Below are positions 1 to 7,587 of a stretch of DNA of 64,000 nt, piece after piece (the stretch's first letter is position 1; the number at the start of each line of letters is the position of its first letter). Source of the DNA: Iodidimonas nitroreducens (GTDB taxonomy: Bacteria > Pseudomonadota > Alphaproteobacteria > Sphingomonadales > Rhodothalassiaceae); NCBI GenBank assembly GCA_000710935.1, contig BAYV01000003.1:38765-102764 (forward strand), given 5' to 3'. The translations under genes were made by a program, and so were the position numbers. Under the pieces are notes generated by a model. It had not been told where the DNA came from, ran no database searches, and saw nothing but the letters and a program-made list of their open reading frames with translations.

Positions 1-605
1 GCCGAAATCTCAAAATGCTGGGGATCGCCGATGAACAGGAAACGGGATCGTCCGCGTTCGAGCAGATGGCGGCCGGCCAATAAACCACCGCGAAAATTAT
101 CGCTTCCCACCGCACAATAAGACAGCCCATCTTCCACAGCCCCCCACACCACAAAAGGCACAGGGCGGCCCGCAAGGGCGATCAATTCATCCCGGCGCCC
201 GCCTTCCCCCAAAAAGATGATACCATCCGCCCCCCCTGATAAGGTAAGGGATGCCAATTGCTCGATAGTGCTATGGCTGGGCGAACATAAAAGCAAATCC
301 TGATCCCGCTCGCCCAAAGCTTCGGAAACGCCCGCCAGCAGATTGAAGATGAACGGATCGGAAATGCGATTTTCACGATGAGAGCCGAAATCAAGCACCA
401 CCGCGATGGTATGGGCACGATTTTGCCGCAGTTTTCTGGCATTGCGATTGACCACATAGCCATATTTTGCAGCGACTTCGAGCACATGCTGGCGGGTTTG
501 TTCGGTCACCAGCGGGCTGTTGCTCAAAGCCCGCGAAACCGTTGGCTTTGAAACCCTGGCAAGGCGCGCGATATCGTCCATCGTTTTCGCCCGCCTGCCG
601 ATCAT
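1..605 (-). CDS. LacI-family transcriptional regulator (C-terminus cut by window edge)
   Basis: The minus-strand frame is open from an ATG at 605 to the left edge, so about 200 N-terminal residues are visible. The N-terminus has the LacI helix-turn-helix (MDDIARLARVSKPTVSRAL), followed by the hinge region and the start of the periplasmic-binding-protein-like effector domain (HTIAVVLDFGS, then SGGADGIIFLGEGG). An internal ATG at 581 is an alternative start; 605 is preferred because the family usually has a few basic residues before MDDIA. It is divergent from a TonB-dependent receptor and is probably its repressor, perhaps responding to a sugar. Effector and targets are inferred from family and context only. 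Confidence 0.9.
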   Translation of the reverse strand, partial: MIGRRAKTMDDIARLARVSKPTVSRALSNSPLVTEQTRQHVLEVAAKYGYVVNRNARKLRQNRAHTIAVVLDFGSHRENRISDPFIFNLLAGVSEALGERDQDLLLCSPSHSTIEQLASLTLSGGADGIIFLGEGGRRDELIALAGRPVPFVVWGAVEDGLSYCAVGSDNFRGGLLAGRHLLERGRSRFLFIGDPQHFEIS

Positions 606-665
606 TTTTGTGCCAGTCCCTTTCAACCCATCACCCCTTTGAACTCTTCCCCCTCAAAGGGGTCT

Positions 666-765
666 GAAGCATTTTCCGATCAAAGTGGACCGGATCAAAT
701 GCTCTCAATATCTGTTTGACCGCGATTTCCTTGCCGCGTCGTGATCCCACTCCGCTCGAAATCGC
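666..765. repeat. Pair of REP-like inverted repeats
   Basis: Two adjacent imperfect inverted repeats. The first, 666-705, pairs AGCATTTTCCGATC with GGATCAAATGCT. The second, 722-765, pairs GCGATTTC with GAAATCGC around a spacer of about 28 bases. Elements of this look (AGCATTT...AAATGCT and GCGATTTC...GAAATCGC) are, to my knowledge, common between genes in alphaproteobacterial genomes. No function is implied beyond mRNA-end structure. Confidence 0.55.
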
Positions 766-889
766 TCTAGCCTATCATAACCAAAGCTCTCGGCCTCTTA
801 ACATGATTTGAGTTGCAAGCAAAAACGACGATCTCCCTTCCCTCGGAAAATTGATGCGCTCCCCTTGTTTTGAAAGTTCATGACACAGG

Positions 890-907
890 CTAGAGTCAGG
901 ACCCTAG
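890..907. repeat. 18-base CTAG palindrome, copy 1
   Basis: CTAGAGTC-AG-GACCCTAG is an 8+2+8 palindrome with one mismatch. It matches the perfect version at 16030-16047 in inverted orientation, so this is a dispersed intergenic element rather than a site private to one promoter. Confidence 0.6.
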
Positions 908-949
908 ATGCTGATCTGCCACAGTCCACCTGTTTTATAGACCGGCTAT

Positions 950-984
950 GAAATGCATTTTAGAAAAACATTGAAATGCATTTC
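950..984. promoter_or_regulatory. Tandem palindromes, candidate operators of the LacI-type regulator
   Basis: GAAATGCATTTT (950-961) and the perfect palindrome GAAATGCATTTC (973-984) lie 23 bases apart, about two helical turns, in the divergent region between the lacI-type gene and the TonB receptor. The second overlaps the -35 element of the best promoter candidate (TTGAAA 971-976, 17-base spacer, TATTGA 994-999). Paired palindromes over a promoter are what a dimeric LacI-family repressor would bind. The assignment is inference from position and symmetry. Confidence 0.5.
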
Positions 985-1147
985 ATTTAGACCTATTGAA
1001 TCAAATACACGTAATGATCCGGGCTATCAAATCCCCGGAAACTATAGACGGCGGCACGAAGCCGACGCAAAACTGCCATATCTGCCCATTGGCCAGGCCG
1101 GCTCAATGGTGATGTGGTGATGGATGGCTCTTTATGGGGAGGATGAC

Positions 1148-3613
1148 ATGACCTCAAAAACACACGGCTCACGAACCGCGCGCATAGCAGCACGCGGTTT
1201 CCTGTCAACAGTCGCAGGCTTTGCCCTGCTTTATGGTGCAAGCGCTGCAACCGGGCAGGCTTTTGCGCAAATAACGGCCGCCGATAGCGAGCAGGCTGCC
1301 GATCAGCTGAGCGAACGCGAACAAAGCAATACCCTCAGCCTTGAGGAAATCGTGGTCACTGGTCGCCCCGGCGGCGCGGGGATGAAGAAGCTGGATGCCA
1401 GCTTTGCCATCACCACCATGAATAATGATGCAATTAACAAATTCGCGCCCAAAAGCACCGCCGATCTTCTGAAAGCGGTTCCCGGTGTGTGGGCTGAAAG
1501 CTCTGGCGGTGAATCCGGTGCCAATATCTTCGTGCGCGGCTTTCCCGGCGCAGGTGACGCCGAATTCGTGACGATTCAGGTGGATGGCATGCCCATCTTC
1601 CCGCCCCCCACATTGTCTTTCCTTGAAAATTCCAGCTTGTTTCGGATCGATGAAACGGTTGAGCGCATGGAAGCTTTGCGCGGCGGCCCCAATCCTGTCT
1701 TCTCCAATGGCCAGCCAGGGGTAACGGTCAATTTCATCCAAAAACAAGGTGGCCCGGAAACCGAAGGCATCTTAAAGCTGTCTGGCACCGATTTTGGTGA
1801 AAAGCGGGTCGATGTGCAGATGAGCGGCCCCTTGGCGGATGATCTGTTCTACAGCTTTGGCGGCTTTTACCGCACATCGAACGGGATCAGGGACGCCGAA
1901 TTCAATTCCGAACGGGGCGGACAGATCAGCGCCAATATCACGAAATTGTTCGATAATGGACAGATCAATGTCTATACCCGCTTCCTTGATGATCGCGGGG
2001 CCTGGCTTTTGCCGATCCCCCTTTTGTCGGATGAAAATGGCAATATCGAAGAATTCCCGGGCTTTGATCGCGGTACCGGCAATCTGATCGGCAATGGCAA
2101 TCGCTTGGGCGTAATCGAAACCGGCCGAAATGGCGAAACCCGCCGTCTGGATCTGGCCGATGGCCGGGGTGCAGAAACCTTTATGATCGGCGGCAGCGCA
2201 GAATTTGAATTCGATGGCGGCTGGACTATCCGCGAGAAATTCAATTATATGTCGGGCGATGCTGATACCATCGGCCTGGTGCCTGCCAATACCCCCCGCA
2301 CCTTGGGTGATATTCTCGCCGGGATCGACACGAATGGCGTGGGCGGCACCTTCACCTTCACCGAATCCGGCGAACAAATCACCGATCTTAGCCAACAGGC
2401 GCTAACGGCGGGCATGTGGTCAGTGGAAAAGGATATCGAATCCTTTACCAATGATTTTTCGGTGGCCAAAGATCTGTTTGAAGGCAACACCTTCACTGTT
2501 GGCCTTTATATTTCTGATTACTCATCAAACGATCTTTGGTTTCTGGGCAATGATCAGCTTCTGGCTGCCGAAGAAAATGCCCGGCGCATTGATCTCAGCC
2601 TCAATGATGGCACCCAGGTGACTCGCAATGGCTTTATCGGCGCGCCTTTCTTTGATGTGAATGCCGCTTATAATGGCCGCAATATTGCCGCCTATTTTGC
2701 TGATGAATGGCAGATCACCCCCGATCTGCGCATCGATGCCGGCTTCCGCATCGAAAACCAGAATGTTGATGCCACCCTAGAAAATGTTGATTTCGGTGTC
2801 GATCTTGATGATGATCCCACCACGCTTTTCAACAATAATGCCGCTATTTTGAATGGCTCATTCCGCACCATCAATTTTGATGAAACGGAAACATCCTGGA
2901 CCATCGGTGCGAACTATAATCTGAACCAGGATATGGCGATCTTTGCCCGGGTCAATAATGGTCAGAAATTCCCGCAATTTGATAATCTGCGGGATGGCGC
3001 GGATGGCATTCAATCCATTGACCAATATGAAGTGGGGCTGAAGGCTTCAACGGATATGGTCAGTGTGTTTGCAACCCTATTCTACAATGATTTCACCGGA
3101 TTGCCCGAACAGCGCTTCATCGATGGCGAAAATGTGGTGATCATTTCCGGCTCGAATGCCATTGGTGTGGAAGGTGAATTCGTCGTGCGGCCTTTTGAAG
3201 GCATGTCGCTTGCCCTGACCGGCACATGGCAGGATGCGGAATTCGATGGGAAAAGCGTTAATGACGGCAATCGCGTGCAACGCCAACCGAAATTGCAATT
3301 GCGCTTTACCCCCAGCTACGACATCGCCCTGCCCTGGGGCTTTGCCACCCTTTATGGCACCTTCACCCATGTGGGGGATCGCTTCTCGGATTCTGAAAAT
3401 CAGCAGGTTCTGGAAGATTATCAAAAGCTCGATGCCGGGGTCGTCATGGATGTGGATAACTGGACCTTTCAGGTCACCGCAGACAATCTCACCGACAGCC
3501 ATGGCTTGACCGAAGGCAATCCCCGTGTTCTGGGGGCCCAAACCGGCACGGCGATCTTTGCCCGGCCGATTTTGGGGCGGTCCTTCCGCTTCAGCCTCAG
3601 CTACAATTTCTAA
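1148..3613 (+). CDS. TonB-dependent outer-membrane receptor
   Basis: An 821-residue TonB-dependent receptor that would import a ligand across the outer membrane using proton motive force through TonB-ExbBD. It has a signal peptide ending near AFAQ (residue 41), a TonB-box-like LEEIVVTG (65-72), a plug domain (about 80-190, with IFVRGFPGAGDAEF and the ALRGGPNPVFSNG stretch) and a beta-barrel ending in the aromatic C-terminus FSLSYNF. The start at 1148 is chosen over the in-frame ATG at 1124 because GGGGAGG sits five bases before it. It is divergent from a LacI-type regulator, which suggests carbohydrate or related uptake; the actual ligand cannot be read from the sequence. Confidence 0.92.
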   Translation: MTSKTHGSRTARIAARGFLSTVAGFALLYGASAATGQAFAQITAADSEQAADQLSEREQSNTLSLEEIVVTGRPGGAGMKKLDASFAITTMNNDAINKFAPKSTADLLKAVPGVWAESSGGESGANIFVRGFPGAGDAEFVTIQVDGMPIFPPPTLSFLENSSLFRIDETVERMEALRGGPNPVFSNGQPGVTVNFIQKQGGPETEGILKLSGTDFGEKRVDVQMSGPLADDLFYSFGGFYRTSNGIRDAEFNSERGGQISANITKLFDNGQINVYTRFLDDRGAWLLPIPLLSDENGNIEEFPGFDRGTGNLIGNGNRLGVIETGRNGETRRLDLADGRGAETFMIGGSAEFEFDGGWTIREKFNYMSGDADTIGLVPANTPRTLGDILAGIDTNGVGGTFTFTESGEQITDLSQQALTAGMWSVEKDIESFTNDFSVAKDLFEGNTFTVGLYISDYSSNDLWFLGNDQLLAAEENARRIDLSLNDGTQVTRNGFIGAPFFDVNAAYNGRNIAAYFADEWQITPDLRIDAGFRIENQNVDATLENVDFGVDLDDDPTTLFNNNAAILNGSFRTINFDETETSWTIGANYNLNQDMAIFARVNNGQKFPQFDNLRDGADGIQSIDQYEVGLKASTDMVSVFATLFYNDFTGLPEQRFIDGENVVIISGSNAIGVEGEFVVRPFEGMSLALTGTWQDAEFDGKSVNDGNRVQRQPKLQLRFTPSYDIALPWGFATLYGTFTHVGDRFSDSENQQVLEDYQKLDAGVVMDVDNWTFQVTADNLTDSHGLTEGNPRVLGAQTGTAIFARPILGRSFRFSLSYNF

Positions 3614-3620
3614 AACCGGT

Positions 3621-3653
3621 GCCGGGCCGGGGGATCGATGCTCCCGGCCCGGC
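3621..3653. terminator. Strong hairpin between convergent genes
   Basis: GCCGGGCCGGG and CCCGGCCCGGC form an 11-bp perfect GC stem around an 11-base loop, placed between the ends of the TonB receptor and the convergent oxidoreductase gene. There is no clear T run, only ATATATA on the right, so it may act as an mRNA end stabiliser or a weak bidirectional terminator. Confidence 0.6.
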
Positions 3654-3678
3654 ATATATAAGGCATCGCGCTTTGCGG

Positions 3679-4737
3679 TCAGGCCGTCAAAGGTCCAACA
3701 TAGATCACCCGCTTACCGAAATTTTCCCCGCGCAAAAGGCCGATAAAGGCTTCCGGCGCCTGTTCCAATCCTTCGATGATTTCTTCGCGATAGTGCATTT
3801 TGCCCGCCGCGATCCAGCCCTGCATGTCTTTGGCAAAATCGGGATAAAGATGGGCGAAATCATCGAAAATGATAAAGCCGCGCATGGTGATGCGCTTGCG
3901 CAATAATTGCCCCATCAGCCAGTTCATCCGATCCGGCCCCGCAGGCAGGCTGGTGGCATTATATTGCGAAATCAGCCCGCACACAGGCACCCGCGCCCCG
4001 GGATTAAGCTGACCGATGACGGCATCAAACACCTTGCCGCCGACATTTTCAAAATACACATCAATCCCCTTGGGCGTGGCGGCCACAAGCTGCTGGGCGA
4101 AATCATCAGCCTTATGATCGATACAGGCATCAAAGCCCAAGGTTTCAACCGCATAGGCGCATTTTTCCGGGCCCCCGGCAACGCCCACCACATGGCAGCC
4201 CAAAATTTTACCGATCTGGCCTACGGTGGCGCCCACTGGCCCCGTTGCCGCTGCCACCACAAGGGTTTCCCCGGCCTTGGGCTGGCCGATTTTGGTCAGC
4301 CCCGCCCAAGCGGTAAAGCCCGGCATCCCCAGAACCCCCAAAGCCCAGGAGGGATTTTGCGGATTGCGCCCCAAAGGCATCACCCCGGTGCCATCGGATA
4401 GGGCATAATCCTGCCAGCCATTAAAGCTTACCACCCAATCGCCTTTTGCAAAGCCATCGCGCTCGGATTGCACCACCTGGGCCACCGTGCCCCCCACCAT
4501 CACACCGCCGATTTCCACCGGTGCGGCATAAGATGGGGCATCGCTCATCCGTCCGCGCATATAGGGGTCGAGAGATAAAAACTCGGTCCGCAGCAGCATC
4601 TGGCCTTTTTTGGGGGCAGGAATCTCGGCGGTTTCAAGGCGCAGGGTGCTTGCTGTGGGTTCGCCTTTCGGCCGTTCGGCAAGCACGAGACGACGATTGA
4701 CCGAAGCCGTTTGCTGGGTAGCAGAAGATTGAGACAT
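3679..4737 (-). CDS. NADP-dependent oxidoreductase, MDR superfamily (CurA-like)
   Basis: A 352-residue medium-chain dehydrogenase/reductase of the zinc-free branch that includes curcumin reductase CurA and prostaglandin/leukotriene reductases; such enzymes reduce the double bond of alpha,beta-unsaturated carbonyls using NADPH. Visible marks are the substrate-side FLSLDPYMRGRMS, the nucleotide-binding AATGPVGATVGQIGKILG, and YFENVGGKVFDAV. Length is normal for the family. The ATG at 4737 follows AGGAAAT; an in-frame GTG at 4740 is possible. It stands alone between convergent and divergent neighbours. The true substrate is unknown. Confidence 0.9.
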   Translation of the reverse strand: MSQSSATQQTASVNRRLVLAERPKGEPTASTLRLETAEIPAPKKGQMLLRTEFLSLDPYMRGRMSDAPSYAAPVEIGGVMVGGTVAQVVQSERDGFAKGDWVVSFNGWQDYALSDGTGVMPLGRNPQNPSWALGVLGMPGFTAWAGLTKIGQPKAGETLVVAAATGPVGATVGQIGKILGCHVVGVAGGPEKCAYAVETLGFDACIDHKADDFAQQLVAATPKGIDVYFENVGGKVFDAVIGQLNPGARVPVCGLISQYNATSLPAGPDRMNWLMGQLLRKRITMRGFIIFDDFAHLYPDFAKDMQGWIAAGKMHYREEIIEGLEQAPEAFIGLLRGENFGKRVIYVGPLTA

Positions 4738-4936
4738 CACATATTTCCTTGATTGCCAATAGCATCATATTGATCTGATCATATCCTGATCGAGCCATAA
4801 AGCTCACAAAAAAGGCATGTTGCCCATCAGGATACAGGGTGTGGGATCATTATCCGCTCGACCTCTTAGGCTATCCCCTTATGCTGCATTCTGGCTCCAT
4901 CCCATTAAATCAGTTTTTTTCGGACATTTCGTGATC

Positions 4937-5839
4937 ATGATCGCCTCTTTGCATCTCTTTCTGCTCAGCCTTGCCGCTTTGCTGGCCTTTGCCGCCAATT
5001 CGGTGATCTGCCGTTTGGCGCTGGCCGATGGGGCCATCTCGCCCGCCGCCTTTACCCTGATCAGGCTTTTATCAGGCGCTTTGATGCTGGCTTTTTTGAT
5101 GCTTTTGCAAGCAAAAGGGCGATCAGACAAGCTTGCACAGGCATGGGCGGGAAGAGGGTTTTGGCCTGCCCTTTATCTGCTGATTTATGCCGCCGCTTTT
5201 TCTTTTGCCTATATCCGGCTTGAAACCGCCACCGGGGCCCTGATCCTTTTCGCCATGGTTCAGGCGAGCATGATCGGCGTGGCCCTGTGGCGGGGGATGC
5301 ACCCTTCCGGGCGCGAATGGCTGGGGATCAGCATCGCCCTGAGCGGGCTTGGCGCTTTTCTTCTGCCCGGGGCCAGCGCTCCCGATCCTGTCGGTGCCCT
5401 GCTGATGGGCTTGAGCGGGGTGGCCTGGGGCTTTTATTCCCTTCACGGTGCCAAAAAATCTTCGCCCAAAACCGGTTTGGCCCGCGATCCCATCGCCGCC
5501 ACCACAGGCAATTTCCTGATGGCCAGCTTTATTGCTATACCGATTTTCTTGATATTTGGCGATTTTGGCCGTCCGCATGCTTCGGGCCTGTTCCTTGCCA
5601 TTCTATCGGGGGCCGTCACCTCGGGCTTGGGCTATGTGCTCTGGTACAAGGCCCTGCCCAAATTATCGCCAAGCCTGGCCGCCCTGTCGCAAACTTCGGT
5701 CCCCCTGCTGGCCGCATTGGGGGGAATTGTGTTCGTGGGTGAAGCGCTGAGCACGCGCTTTATGATTTCCAGCATCCTGGTTTTGGGCGGGCTATTGCTG
5801 CTGATCCTGAAGCCGAAAACCCAATCCACCGCGCGCTGA
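4937..5839 (+). CDS. EamA-family (DMT superfamily) membrane transporter
   Basis: A 300-residue inner-membrane protein with about ten hydrophobic segments in two EamA-like halves, the second beginning around LLMGLSGVAWGFYSLHGAK and including AILSGAVTSGLGYVLWYKAL, the typical YxxW(Y)KAL signature of this family. Members export amino acids, metabolites or drugs; the substrate here is unknown. The frame is open upstream to 4817, but the extra 40 residues do not look coding and the family usually starts just before the first membrane segment, so ATG 4937 is chosen. It is divergent from the oxidoreductase. Confidence 0.88.
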   Translation: MIASLHLFLLSLAALLAFAANSVICRLALADGAISPAAFTLIRLLSGALMLAFLMLLQAKGRSDKLAQAWAGRGFWPALYLLIYAAAFSFAYIRLETATGALILFAMVQASMIGVALWRGMHPSGREWLGISIALSGLGAFLLPGASAPDPVGALLMGLSGVAWGFYSLHGAKKSSPKTGLARDPIAATTGNFLMASFIAIPIFLIFGDFGRPHASGLFLAILSGAVTSGLGYVLWYKALPKLSPSLAALSQTSVPLLAALGGIVFVGEALSTRFMISSILVLGGLLLLILKPKTQSTAR

Positions 5840-5844
5840 TCGGG

Positions 5845-7515
5845 TCAGGGCCGCATATCGGCGCTTTCAGCGCGGATGGCGCGGAAGGGATTGCCTTCAT
5901 ACCAGTGCGGCCAGCGATCACTATTGGCCACAGTCCAGCCCACATCATGGATCGCCCGGGCATCCAGAACCACCCCGCTATAATCCCAATCGGGCATGAT
6001 TTCATCCGATGGTTTATGATAGCGATGGGCCACATAATCGGCCTTGGCCTTGGCCACAAAGGCGCGACCCTTGGTGATATGTTCGGTTCCGGTATCCAGA
6101 TAAAGCGCCGGTACGCCCCGCTTGGCGAGGGCGAAATGATCCGAGCGAAAATAAAAGCCCTGCTCGGGATTGGGATAGGGGGTAAGGCTGCGCCCATCCA
6201 CTGCAATATTATCGGCTAAAATCTCTTCAAGCTGGGATGAACCAAGCCCAATCACCGTGATATCCTTCATCTCGCCCAAGGGCAAAACCACATCCGTATT
6301 GATCAGGGCTGCCGTTTTTCCAAGGGGGGTGATGGGGTTATCGGCATAATGATAGGCTCCCAAAAGGCCCTGTTCCTCTGCCCCCACAAACAGGAACAAA
6401 ACCGTGCGACGGGGGGATTTTTGGGCTGCCGCCATTTTTTGCGCCACTTCTAAAACCGTGGCAATGCCGGTGGCATTATCGGCCGCGCCATTATAGATTT
6501 TATCCCCATCCACCGCCGGGCCTTCGCCCAGATGATCCCAATGGGCCGTATAGATCACCGCCTCATCGGGATGGCTCGCCCCTTTCAAAACACCGCCGAC
6601 ATTCACCGTTTGCGATGTTTCGATGCTGTTTTTCACCGCCACCGATGCGGTCAAACCCATCGTCATGGGCTTGAACCCCGGTGTTTGTGCGGCCTTCGTC
6701 AGGTCATCAAAATCAAGCCCGGCATCGGCAAATATCTGCTGCGCCACCCTTTCCTGCACCCAGCCTTCAATCGCCACGCGCCCGGCATTGCCATCGGGGC
6801 GCACCAGATCAAATTGCGGGCCGGTCCAGCTGTTTTCCACCACGCTCCAGGGATAAGCCGCAGGGGCGGTTTGGTGAATGATGATCGCGCCTTCTGCCCC
6901 TTGGCGGGCGGCCTCTTCATATTTATAGGTCCAGCGGCCATAATAGGTCATGCTATTGCCATCGAACAGATCGGGGTTTTGGGTGGCAAAGCCAGGATCA
7001 TTGACCAGAATGATCGCGGTTTTCCCGGTCATGTCGATGCCTTCATAATCATTCCAGCCATATTCGGGGGCGTTGATGCCATAGCCCACGAAAACGAGTT
7101 CGCTGTCCTTTATGGCCATATGCTCGGCCACCCGCGTCGTCCAGACCATCATATCGCTGCCATAGGCATAGGATCGCGTTTGCGCATCGCCTGCGACCCG
7201 CAACACCGCATCGGGCGCCGCTTCGATCGAGACAAGCGGCACTTTTTGGGTGAAGCTGTCGCCAAAAGCGGGCTCTAGCCCCATATTTTCCAAGGCATTC
7301 ACCAGATAGGTGATGGTTTTATCGGCCATTGGCCCCGAAGGGGGCCGCCCGCCAAAATCATCACTGGCCAAAACAGCGCTATGGGCGGCCAGATCCTCCG
7401 CTGTGATCGCGGGGCTGAAGGCCGATTTATCCTCATCCGTTTTTTGCTGGCCACAGGCAGCAAGGCCGATAGCGAGACAAAGGCCGATGAATTTAAAATC
7501 ACGTGGGTCGCCCAT
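5845..7515 (-). CDS. M28-family metallopeptidase, lipoprotein
   Basis: A 556-residue exported zinc peptidase (aminopeptidase-like). A lipoprotein signal with the lipobox LAAC places the lipidated cysteine at residue 21. A PA-type insert domain covers about 130-250 (ELVFVGYGINAPEYGW). The M28 catalytic domain follows with probable di-zinc ligands and base: TAHWDHLG (H325, D327), NGAADNATG (D346), GAEEQG (E380/E381), NTD (D408) and YHKPSDE (H500). It lies behind the FecI-FecR-TonB receptor set with an intrinsic terminator in between, so it may be partly separate. A role in trimming peptides at the cell surface is likely, and a link to the receptor's ligand is speculation. Confidence 0.92.
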   Translation of the reverse strand: MGDPRDFKFIGLCLAIGLAACGQQKTDEDKSAFSPAITAEDLAAHSAVLASDDFGGRPPSGPMADKTITYLVNALENMGLEPAFGDSFTQKVPLVSIEAAPDAVLRVAGDAQTRSYAYGSDMMVWTTRVAEHMAIKDSELVFVGYGINAPEYGWNDYEGIDMTGKTAIILVNDPGFATQNPDLFDGNSMTYYGRWTYKYEEAARQGAEGAIIIHQTAPAAYPWSVVENSWTGPQFDLVRPDGNAGRVAIEGWVQERVAQQIFADAGLDFDDLTKAAQTPGFKPMTMGLTASVAVKNSIETSQTVNVGGVLKGASHPDEAVIYTAHWDHLGEGPAVDGDKIYNGAADNATGIATVLEVAQKMAAAQKSPRRTVLFLFVGAEEQGLLGAYHYADNPITPLGKTAALINTDVVLPLGEMKDITVIGLGSSQLEEILADNIAVDGRSLTPYPNPEQGFYFRSDHFALAKRGVPALYLDTGTEHITKGRAFVAKAKADYVAHRYHKPSDEIMPDWDYSGVVLDARAIHDVGWTVANSDRWPHWYEGNPFRAIRAESADMRP

Positions 7516-7536
7516 GGTGCATCACTCCATCTTCAT

Positions 7537-7574
7537 AAAAAAGGGGGCAGGCTTTGGCCGACCCCCCTTTTTTT
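7537..7574 (-). terminator. Rho-independent terminator after the STN-type TonB receptor
   Basis: On the minus strand GGGGGG pairs with CCCCC across a 15-base loop and is followed by TTTTTT. It lies between the receptor stop and the start of the M28 peptidase gene. Confidence 0.8.
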
Positions 7575-7587
7575 GCATTTTAAAAGC

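Larger units (their letters stand above)
606..1147. promoter_or_regulatory. Divergent control region between lacI-type gene and TonB receptor
   Basis: This 542-base gap is the longest non-coding stretch in the window. From left to right it holds two REP-like inverted repeats (666-705 and 722-765), an 18-base CTAG-type palindrome (890-907), two near-identical palindromes around GAAATGCATTTC (950-961 and 973-984), a possible sigma-70 promoter (971-999) and the ribosome binding site GGGGAGG (1136-1142). No gene is convincing inside it. A short minus-strand ORF across 993-1250 overlaps the receptor start and looks spurious. Confidence 0.6.
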
